Positions 11,201 through 23,200 of a stretch of 64,000 nucleotides of DNA are shown here, in pieces (the stretch's first letter is position 1; each line of letters begins with the position of its first letter). A model generated the notes under the pieces. It was given only the letters and a program-made list of their open reading frames with translations. It was not told the DNA's origin and did no database searches. The DNA is from Ischnura elegans (taxonomy: Eukaryota > Arthropoda > Insecta > Odonata > Coenagrionidae). The position numbers and the translations under genes were made by a program. The stretch is from NCBI RefSeq assembly GCF_921293095.1, contig NW_025791691.1, positions 156,415 through 220,414 of the forward strand. Direction: 5' to 3'.

Positions 11201-14200
11201 ACTTCGTTTCGTCTATCACTGCCTTCGATTCGTTTTTCAGCCGCAAGACCTTATTTTAAAGGGCACAGCCGGATAAAGAGGGTGAAAAGTCCCCCCTCCG
11301 GGATTTTTCCCGTACTTGGGGTATGCAATTTAGGATCAAATTGGACAAACCTCCCCACATTTCCAACCTGCTAGAGGCCCACCAGGGCCGGCTAGATCGA
11401 AAATACGATTTTCACTCTTTTTTTAATATCTCGGTCAAAAAGGCATATTTTTTGATGTTGTTTGCGGCATTTGAAACCTTATTTAATGGAGCAGATTTCC
11501 AATTGTTTTCAAGAACTTTGAGCGGGACAAGATGATATTGCGTTGATTTGAAAATTTCTAACGCATGTTTTTATAAAATATGTTTGCGAGGGCCAAAAAG
11601 AAAAAACGTTTTATGGAGGTGTTTTTTAAAACCTTTCGGCTGACGTATTGAAAAAATAATTTTTAGGTGGTGGAACATCGCGAAAAAATGCGATTGAAAA
11701 TATGCGATTTTGGCCATTTGCCTCTATGCTCTGGCCCTCCATAACACCCCTTTTGATATATTATAGTATTATACCGATTAAGGCGCCCTCCACAGGATCA
11801 GAATTGTATGTATACTGGTGCCGAAAATGGCTTCTCTGCCCTTGAAAACACCCGAGTATGCTAAAAAGAATTTCCCGGCCTACAACCCCCTCCGTCACTC
11901 CTTTCAAACGTTAGAATTGGTTTGATTTTACCGTAATAAACGCACCATGATAATTTATTGAACTTCCTCAATATCCTCCTTATCAGATATAAATTTATTG
12001 AAATTACTTCACCTATGCTAAACCATTGGGATTTAATCATAAGTTAATTATAGCTGTTTGCTGAAATAAAAAAAAATAATGGGTTTCAACTTTTTTCCAG
12101 TTGGCATACAAATAAAAAAAATCTGGTGAACAGTATCTAGCCAAACAGATGAATTTTCGGTGAATTTTCACTATATATTTTTATATTGACTCCAGGATGT
12201 CAATGAAAATTGGTCTAGAAAGGTTATTCGTCGCCCCCATCATTAAAGGTTATTTGTCATTGATGCTTGTTATTATAATGGCCGTCAAAACAATTCTAGT
12301 TAAAATTACGGCCGGTCTTTCGATTTTATCTTGGTACTGCCCCTTGGATAAATAATAAATTGCTGCTACTATATGAGCGCAACACCGTATTCTTCTATTT
12401 CCATTACCACAATCACAGCAATATGTCAATATGCTGCCTCATACGATGCCATTTGCTGTAAGTATATTCTAAATAAAAATTACCTACCCGTCTTAATTTA
12501 GCCACGAATCACAATTGATTCAATTCTTAAGTCGTTAACTGAGCTCGCTTGCCTTTCAACTTCGGCATCAGCACACTGAACTCTAAATCATCTTCTAAAT
12601 ATGACACAACATCCCGAAAGCCTCTATCCAGAATCCAAAATGTCACACTTTTTCATGAAACTTTTCATTGGATATGCCGATTGCAAGATTGATTTTAGAG
12701 AATCGGCGTCATTTTTGATTGGCCAAAAAAGGTCCGGGCATATGAACCATAATCCATCAAGGGTAAAAATAGGGAATGGTTACAAAGGGGAACTAGTACT
12801 GTTCATGTGTCCGGTTTGAAGCTTGAGCAGAAAAACTATCAGCCCTTGACTAACTGACCTAACATCCGAATTTCTCGTCGACGTTACTCTATTACTTGGT
12901 CCCAAGGCAAACCAGTAAAAGTTCGCGGACAATCAGTTGTCTGGAAAATTCAAGTCACAATGTTTCACCGTCAAACTGCGGTTAGATAAATATGCCACTT
13001 TGTCCACAAATAGACTAATTTTAGATACATGCAAGGAAATAATTATGCAATAGATACGGAAAGTGGTAATTTCATAGGTAAAAACCGCTTATCATGTAGA
13101 TAATCCTTACACACCACATTTTTGAAAGGAATGATCAACCTTCTTTCACCTGCAATCTAGCTTCTACGGTAACAGGATGGAGGTAATTTGTAGCGGTATA
13201 TCCACAAATGAGACAGCATTTGTGCGTAGATACAACGCGGGGAAAACTCAAATCGAGCTCATTTTCTTAATCTATATTCTGAAATTCCGGCGGTTTTTGG
13301 AGGCCCTGAAACCATTTTCGGCACCAGTACACATACAATTCTGTTCCTGTGGTGTGCGCCTTAATCGGTAGAATACTATAATATATAAAAAGGGGTGTTA
13401 TGGAGGGCAAGAGCATAGAGCCAAATGGCCAAAAGTGCATATTTTTAATCGCATTTTTTCGCGATGTTCCACCCCAACCAAAATTAACCCAAAGAGCTGC
13501 AACACAAACATAGATGTGCGATAAACTTAATGCAACCTGCAGGGCTATTCAGTAACTCTTTACGCGGTCGCGAAGACGAAAGATTCCGTTTACGTGGTTA
13601 CGCCGCGTAAACATTCGAAGACGCGTAATTTGCTATTCAGTAAGCTTCACGAAAACATTTTCGTGCCTTCCCCTCCGCGGTAGTGGGGAAGTCGAAGATA
13701 CCCGAAGTTTTCCTGCAATACGTCACTGCGAGCCAATCAGAGAAAATCGGCATGCAATTGTCCTCGACAAACAAAAATAGAGCGAGATTCAGCTGGTAAA
13801 TGCAATGCTATTATGAATTATAACGTTGATTAATGAAAAGTATGTTGTACACTTTTAAATATAAGTGAGAGCTCAACGTGTATATTAATGTTGAAGGTGA
13901 GTGCGTTGGAAATATGTATGCGATTAACCACCTAAGATTACAGTGAGTAATTGGGATAAAAACTTGTAAATGAGAGGAATTTGGCGTTATTATGCATTTG
14001 CTTATGCCAGATTTTAGGTATGCCTTTGCTTTGATGGACCCATTTTAATGATAATACAAGTATTTGAATTGAAGTAGTCAGTTTCGTCATATCGTTTATC
14101 GCAGAATTGGCCGGATAATTAGTTATAGGCAATGAAAATAGTAATGTAAACAGTCCTCATGAGTGTGGTAAAATGTTTTGAAAATTATTATCAACCGCAA

Positions 14201-17200
14201 GCAGGGGCGGATCCAGGATTTTTTTCTGGGAGGGGCACAAGCAAGGCTTTATCCAGGATTTTGTTCTGGGAGGGGCACAAGGATACCTCGTAATACAAAA
14301 CGAACGCAATGATAATGGGACCGTATTAAAAATCTTGCATATTTTTGAGGGTCTGGGGGGGGCACGTGCCCCCGTGCCCCCCCCCCTGGATCCGCCTATG
14401 ACCGCAAGCGATGTCCTAAAAATAGTTTGCTTAATTATTGGAAGACTGTAGATAAGAAAGGATAACTTTACGGGATAAGAGCTGGTAACAGGGTGCTAAG
14501 AAGACGGAAAATAAGGTGAAGAACTAAACCCCTCAAAATAGATAAAAATAAGAATCTATTTACAACGGACTGCCTATCGTTACGTTGCAACCCTGACTTC
14601 AATGTTCACAATTTGTATCCTGGCATTAACATTTAAGAGTTATGGTACTGACGAAATGCGTCTCAACATTTGTCGCTAACGTATATAAGTACACTTAACT
14701 TTTTAGAATAGAAGTGACATTAAGTTCATATTTTTATTGAATAAATTCAAATTCTTCATTTTGTAGTGGTTTCAATTTAAGAGATACCTTGGGAATTTTT
14801 AAATTATGTACAAAGTCAAGTGAAGGAGTTTATACCTCATAATTTTGGATTCTTAAAAACCAATCACGCTATAATATTATATAGGTAGCAAATTTGCAGC
14901 AACTAAAGTCATCAGCACACCTAAAAATATCACTTTCTTACTACCGTTCCCAAGAAAAAGGAAGCACAGCCTGAATGGGTTGACTGAGCCTAACTTAGTT
15001 TTCGTTGACAACTCTCGTCGCGTAAACTGAAGCACGAAACTTACGTGGCGAAATGTTCGAAATGGCTTACAGAATAGCAACAATGTGATTTTCGCGATCC
15101 CGTCACGAAATCTTTCGTCTTCGCGACCGCGTAAACAGTTACTGAATAGCCCTGCTGGTTTTGATTTCCTTTTCAGAGTTAACTCTTTCACGAACGAGTG
15201 TTTGATCATCGCACGAAATCCTCTTTTATCTATTTTTAAAAACAAATTAAAGTTGTTCACTGCAATCGGGAAGAGCAATGAAAGTATGGATACGGTTGAC
15301 ACTTTAACAATTGACTTGTCACGTATGCTGCTTTCTGGTTGACAATATTTTTTTACACTAAGAGAGCAATTTCTCTGAGATTCTAAGGACTATTGAACGA
15401 CCCTCGTAGAACGAGGAATAGACTTACCCGCATAAGAAGAACCCCATCCACTAAGCCACGCTGGTTCGTTGACGTATGTATCGTCATTTGTTGGAAGCAG
15501 AGCCGGAGAAATGTAGTCTGGAAAGAGATGAAAATTTTTTGAATGGTAAAGTTCCTTTCATCAACTAACGGTTGAAAACTATCTTGCGACAACGTTCCAT
15601 GCCACGGGATTTAGCATATGACGAATGATACGACGAATAATAATCGTGAACTAGTTTCGATGCATTCATACATATAACAGTAAAGTTTGAGTCAATATTA
15701 AAGTGGACATATACTACATCCTTTGCATATTTCGTATTACGTCGTTGTTTTCCTTAAAATCTCGCCTCAAATTGTTGATTTCATATGTAATTATTATTTA
15801 AATGGCTCACAATTACACAATTGTTGTCTTTAAACTTAAGATACCTTTATAGTAGATAATTGCATAGAGTAGGTGTTAATTTGTATAGTTAAGAAAAAGC
15901 GCGTATTTTGGAAATCACACATATATAAGAATTACTCAGTTTTCGGAGTTATCTACTTCTTATACATACCATTAAAGCGGAGTTTCTCTGACAGCTTCAG
16001 AAAGGCAATATCATTGGATAGTTCTCTGAATCATATCCTCCGTGGATAATGAGATAATATACTCAAATAAATTGCTGTGAGGAAAAATTCCCCTGGATCG
16101 GGAATCGAACCACTGACCTTTGTCTTTCCGGGCTACGCTGTCCAGGTTCCTGAACTAGTTAGTCCGATGACCCTCGGTACAATTGCAATGGGATCTCAGG
16201 AACCTGGTTTGCGTAAATAAATCTCTCAGCTTTCGTAGTTATTAACTTTATAAAGTTACTACTTATACATACCATTAAAATGGAGTTGCTGTGACAGCTT
16301 CAGCAAGGCAATATCATTGGCTACTGCATTTGGATCGAATCCATCGTGAATAATGGCCTCTACAGATTGTACAACAACTCGCGAGCTCTCATCCCCGCGA
16401 AGCTTTACAACGCCCGCGTAGATGGTGAACAGCTTCCCCCTGAAAAATTCACAAGTGAAATAAAATTTTCAAATGAAATCGCTGCCATGAATTCCAAATT
16501 TATAGAAAGCAATATCCTCATTGAATGCAGTAAAAAATCGAATTTACACGATAATTTTGTGCTACTCTGAAACTCGTATTTGGTTTGATACAATCTGTTT
16601 ATAAGTTTTTTCTTATCTCGTATATACCCTGCCTTGGAATTGTTATCTGTGAGCGTACACGTCAAATAAGTAAAAAATACCATTTAAGTGGAACTCCTCT
16701 GACAGCTTCAGTAAGGCAATGTGATTGGTTAAATGGTCAGGATTGTTTTTTATATGGCCTAGTGGTCTTTCTTCATTTTTTGAGTGCCACAGTTTCATCT
16801 AAATTTGCGATTATCTCACTTACCTACGAAAACTGGGGCTATCGTCAAACTTTAAGTCATTCGTATGTATTCCATATAATAATGTAAGATATATGAGGAG
16901 TTATAGCAACGCTGCCTGGTAAATTATCTCCAAGGTTAGAATTGCCTCTACGGCAAAATCGATGCTACTACGGGAATCAACCCTTTTCAAGTAATTTCTT
17001 CTTGACATTTTCACAAAATTCGACTCACCCTACTGCACATTGAGCCGCTGTTACCACATATGAAGGATGAATGATTACGCCTCCACAGAATACTGACGCA
17101 TCAGAGTCCACAGAAACCTGGAATGGAATTTGCCCCAATGTAGCTGTAAAACCACCAGCAATCTTTGGCTGGGCTTTTTCGTGCCCTGAAATATGATAAT

Positions 17201-20200
17201 ACACATATTAGAAAGCTGATAGCAAAGGCACAATTTTTAATCAGTGTGTATGAATATATAATCATAGTTATACTATTGGTTAGTAAACCACGTTGATTTT
17301 GGACATTTGGATTTTTTTGATTTTGTAAGTGCTAAAATGTTCTGCCGTGTAAATTAACTGGATAAATAAGTTTCAGGCAGGGTAAAAAGTAAACAATAAT
17401 GGAAAATGAATTGCGTACCCTGTTTTTTCATTTTTATTCTAAGAGCTAATTATGATACCCGGCTAAAAGTAGCCAATCCGTATCAATATTACACGCTTGT
17501 TTTCCTTCCCAAAACTATAAATAGCATCTTTCCTGGATATTTTCAAAAAAAAAAAACAAATTAAAATACAACGATTTTCCCCAAAATGCCGTTATTACAA
17601 TAACAACAGCAGTCTCGCGTTGAGCGATACTTGGGGGCCAATGCTGAAAACTATGAAGTCATCGGAGGCCGAAAATCGGCGCCATCCAATAGGAAGACCC
17701 TTACACAAGGATAAAATAATTAATAAAATGGACACTCTCAACCGGCAGGAAACCCGAAAAATGTCGAGAGAAATCCCGAGAAATCTATTTCACCTAAATT
17801 ATTTATCTAAATTGATGGCCTTCTGAATGAACTCTCTCCTTAGACGAAACCAGCCCCAAACTTCCTAGCTGTGGTCTTGCCTATCACTTGCACTAATTAA
17901 AATATGTAGGAAGCGATGAGTGACATTTTAAGAACAAGGCTGTCAGGAAACAATAAAACTCTACTAGTTCCGTTGTAATTTATTCACAATCGACGGGTTT
18001 CACCTTCTGGCCAGAAGTTGATACGCTGTATAGAAACCGGTCATTAAGGAGTTCCATCAAGTAACGCCTCAAAACATTGCATTTATTAGATCAAGGAATC
18101 AAGATGAATGGAGAATAAATAGCCATGCTATGATTCGCAGACATTGGACTATGTACAGTACTCCATGAATAAAACTGAATAAGTGTTTCAGGAATACAAT
18201 GCGAAAAAGAACAAAGCACTGAGAGAACAGGTTTGGATGTTACACCCTAAACCCTTTTTGGCGGGGAGGTTTGTATGCGCCATCAAGAATGATACGATGT
18301 GAGAACTAAAATATTGGATGTGAGAACCAAAGGCAAAGATTGTCCAACCGAACACGTCTTGCCAATGTCCTTTGGATGGGAGACGCAAAGTTATAGTTGG
18401 TGCAATTTGCCAGTTTTGGTATGAAATCTTAATCTTTCCAAGTAGCCTTCCGCGGAGATTATGATGATATTTAGTGATTTTTCCGGGTATTATTCCGCGT
18501 TTATCCATTTTGTAAGACAATATTTCGTCAACGTTCCAGTTTGGCTTCCTCAGGTCCACTGAAGTGTCGATGCTCAAGCATTAAGTGATGCGCCGCAGGC
18601 GCGTTCCCGCTGTCCCGGCGAAACCAGTTCACCCTAACCAGCCAGATAATATTTGTACGATTTTTTTGCGCATTTGTTTATTTTGTGGGTGTATTGTTTT
18701 GTTTCAAATATTCATATTAATTTTAGGATAATATATATATTTTTTTAAATTCGTTAAATTGACAATATGTTTGATTACGTTTGGAATAAAGTTTACATTG
18801 GAGTATTAATATATTTACAATTTGGCAATAGTATTAATGATACATTATATTTATTATTTTAATATTTATTTTCCGTTATTAGTTTCTTTGAATAATATGT
18901 ATTTTTTGATTGATTACATGTTTTTTTTATTCTTTTGATGTACATATTTCTTTTTTTGTTGATATAATTTTTTTGTTATTGTTATTATTTTTTTCCATTC
19001 TTTTTAAGTATTTTATTATTTTTTAAATCATTTTTGTATGCTTTATTTTCATTTTTTATCATTTCTTTTTTGATCGTTTTTTCATTTGTTTTTTTAAACA
19101 TTTTTTTACGTTAATTTTTATTTGAACACTTTGTACTAGGAAATAGACAATTGTAATACCTTCTTACATTGAGAAATTTATAATACCTTTTAACGATAGT
19201 GACTATATCTACAAGAAAGGAAGACATAGGATATACTCATAGCCGAGTTATTTGTTGAGGCAGTTTGTATGTGGTGGGGATTGCTGGATCATAATCCCAT
19301 ATGCCTGTGAGTGATGTGTTTTGGGTTACCCCGAGCCTGGACTTGAAATTGTTTGCTAGTTTAGAAATAAACTGATTTACGTTGGGAAGCTTGCGTGTTG
19401 TCAGCACGTCTGCTATTTGGACAAATCTGGTTAGGTTAAGGAGTAGGCGTAGGGATTTGCTTTTGGAATATTTCCAATTTACGTCTTATAGTTTGCGATA
19501 GTGCAAATATCTCGCAGCCGTATAGAAGGGTGGGTCTAATGGTGGATGTGTACAGTTTGACTCTGCTGTTGTGGGAGAAAGGTGAGGTTTTGGAGCATAG
19601 TGCGGCAATTGCCTGTCTAACTCCTACAGCCTTGCCGGTACAGTAGCGTAAGTGAGGTTTGTAGGACAGCTTTTCGTCTAGCAGAGCTCCTAGGAATTTG
19701 TGGGTGGGCGCTCTTGGTATTCGAGTTTTGTTTATGAAGGGTGATGTCTGTGGTGTAAATTTGCGTCTTTGTGAAAAGTTTATATGTGTACTTTTGGTGG
19801 CGTTGATTTTTATTTTCCATGTATTTGTCCATTTGTTGATGAGTCTTTAAGTGAGTGTTGAGTTTGTTTATGTTGGTGTCTCCCCGCCGTGACGTCGCTG
19901 CTATAGCGGTGTCATCAGCGTACATGTGTAGTGAAGTGTTTGATGTGTGTGGCATGTCGTTTACGTATAGTGTGTATAGCAGCGGACTAAGTATCGATCC
20001 TTGCGGAACACCTGCCTCCATTGGCCTTAGGGATGAATGAGGTTTGGTTTCGGCGACTAAGAATTGCCTTTTGAGAAGGTATTAATGAATATAATGTCAG
20101 GAAGGGGGAATTTTAGTTGATTGAGTTTGAATAGAAGGCCTTTATGTAGAAAGTTATTCATTATATACACCCCGTTTGCCGCCTTTTTTGTGGAGGTATG

Positions 20201-23200
20201 CCCTGATTGGTCAGGATCTTTGAAGACCCTTTTCCACGTGCTGGCGAGATTGTAGCCACCTTCACGGTTTAAGTTCTTTGTTGTTTTGGCTATTTCAACT
20301 GCCTCCCTGATTATTCTCGGGTAGTAGCGGCCTTCTTTGTTCAATAGAGTCGCGTTGTCAAAGTCAATATTGTGTGTCGGTCCACTCCATTGGTGTTCCG
20401 CCACCGCTGACTGGGTGAAATTTCTATTTTTTACGGCCCTTCTGTGCTCTTGGACTCGGCATTTCAGTGCTCGTGATGTTTGGCCGATGTAGGAATCACC
20501 GCAGCTGCATTTAATCTGGTATACTCCTCCACAATGTCTTTAGGGTGGTGTTCTTTCGTGTTGACGAGGATATTCGACATCTTGGTGACGCATTTGAATC
20601 TGGTCATGATGTTGTGTTACTGGAGGGCTCTCGCGATCTTTTCCGTGGTACCGGCGACGTAAGGTAGGATAGCGTGAGCTCTCGACTTTTCTGTAGTAGG
20701 GCTCTCTTCATTAATCCTTTTCGGGGGCCATCAGCGACTGCTTACGTTCCATTTCGTGGAAAATCTTCAAGATATTTTCTCATCGGAAGCTGTTCATCTG
20801 GAAAGTTTCCATTAAATGTCGCTTTTCTTTTTCGATGGAGGCAGCGTCTAAGAGGGAGCATGCTCGGTGGAACAATGTTTTAATTACTCCGAATTTCTGT
20901 TGTGGGTGGTGATGGGAGTCTGCATGGAGATATCGGTCCGTGCGGGTCTTTTTACGAAAAACGGAGTGCCCCCAAGTCCCATCTCCTTTCTTCTCGACCA
21001 GTACGTCTAGAAAAGGTAGGCGGTTGTCCGTTTCCGTCTCCATGGTAAATGTTATGGCAGCATTTTGTGCTTTCAGGTGGTGCAAGAACTTCTGAAGTTC
21101 ATCTTTTCCGTGGGGCCATATCACAAATGTGTCATCTACGTACCTCACACAGAGTTTTAGCTTTTTGTTGAAGGACTGCAAGGCTTTCCGTTCAAAATCT
21201 TCCATGAAAAGATTGGCGATTACCGGGGAGAGTGGGGACCCTATTGCAGCACCATTTATTTGCCTGTAAAATCTTCCGTTCCACGTGAAGTAGGAGTTTC
21301 TCAGAAAAAATTCCACCATCTTTGGGATGTCTTCTGGCAGGCCGTCACTTGTGAATGTCTTGATTATCTCCACGGCTTCACCAATTGGGATGTTTGTGAA
21401 GAGAGATACTACATCGAAACTTACTAAAATATCATCCTTGCTTATTTTGGCCTTTTTTATAATCTCAATGAAGTGAGCGGATTTCTTCACATGCGTAGAC
21501 GTCTGACCGGAGAACGGTAAGAGTTGATGGGCCAAATATTAGGCGAGTTTATGAGATGGAGTGTCTATTGCACTCACTATGGGTCGTAGAGGGACACCTT
21601 GTAACATTTGAAGTTTTTATCGTGGATATCACGAGAGCACGTGCCGCATCACGCTTAAAGGTTTGAAATTTTGGTATTTTTGGGTGTTTTCCGGACATAA
21701 ATGAAGATGATGTCATTCTCGGATTATTATATCCCTTTTTTGTCTTCTACAACGACTTGTTAGACCACTCCAGAGTATCACCTCAAATTTCTTTCATTTC
21801 GGTCCTTTGGTTCCCGAGATATCGCACCGAGAGTGAACGCGCGCCACCCCAGTCAGACAATTTGGGTGGCTTGCGGGTTGCATATCTCGATATTTGTTGA
21901 TTATTCTCACCCGTCGTTAAAGCATAAAATTCTCTAGATAAACGTTAGACTTCGGCAATATAGCCTTGAATGCTATATTTATCTCTATTTATAGCCAAAA
22001 TGGAATTAATAGCAGTGATTTGTTCTTCAAATCTAAATTTTGATTATTGAAAATGATACTGCTGAAAGAGGAGTTAAATTGATAGAGGAGTTTTATAAAA
22101 TTCTTACGGTGGGCAGCAGTTACGTGGGAAACGAAAAGGAAGTAAAAGTTCATGGAAAAGTCCTCAGAGGAATACCTTGGGACAAGTATCTATAGGACCA
22201 GTGGCGCAGCGAGGGGGGATTTTGGGGGATAACCCCCTCCCCCACCCCAGAGCTAAGAAAATTTTTAAGTTTAATACATTTCACTTAATTGGATTAATAT
22301 TACTTATAGAAAAGTGTAAATATCAATAAAAAAATATCCCTCAGAAGGCCGTAAAACTTACCATCTTTAACCATTTATCTGAAAAATTTTCTAGAGGAGG
22401 GTCTCAGCACCACCCGCTTACCCTGGCGAGTATTCCACACCCTCAGACACCCCAGTGTTTTGCGCCTGAAATCCCCCTAGCCTTAATTCCTAGCTGCGCC
22501 CCTGTATAGGACAGATATCTACCGATTCGATCGATATATTTTTCTTCCTTATAGGAAAATCTACTAGAATTGGTAGAATATATAGCGTATTGCTTGGTTT
22601 CGCTAATAGTAGGGCCCGCCCGCCTTTGTGACGGTGCGGGACTCCTCGTCCCCGCCCTTCCTCCCCCGTCCTTTCCCTGGAGGTATCGTCGGGCTCTCAT
22701 CGCGGCGATGCCTCCAATCCTTTTTTCCTTTCTGTCCTCCCCCCTTCTGGGCGCAGAGGTGAAAAGCTCGCGCTTATAGACCCTGCCCTAGGAGTGTAAC
22801 CCGCGAGCCCGCCCCAAGGGTTTCGTTCCACTTGTATAGGACAGATCAAGGAGGATACGATTACCTTAGGGAGGTAAGATAACTAACTTGATATAGTAAG
22901 GAATGGAGGTTTGCTCTTAACCAATGTTTGGTTTGCAATACCATTTATGAATACAGCCTTGCTTCCTGAAAATTCGTGCTGCATGTCACCTAATAAATAA
23001 ATAAATACCTTTTAAAGCTATTTTCCTCTAAGTTCAATACTGAAGGTTTTACGATTATCAGAATTCAAACGCACATTTCACCACGATTGGTGCAAGGTTT
23101 GAGGTATTATGGGGGATGAAATATAAAATTATAAAGTAGGCTTTACCATGCTCCAGTCCCCTCAACCGGATGTTTTTCTTTGCGTATACCGCTTGCGATT

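Noticed and set aside
14877-15342. Overlapping 141-codon minus and 85-codon plus open frames
   Set aside because: They coincide with the inverted terminal region of the 1.6-kb TIR element and resemble no protein.
20480-21040. Plus-strand open frames over the Penelope element
   Set aside because: Shadows of the minus-strand RT and GIY-YIG frames, with no homology of their own.
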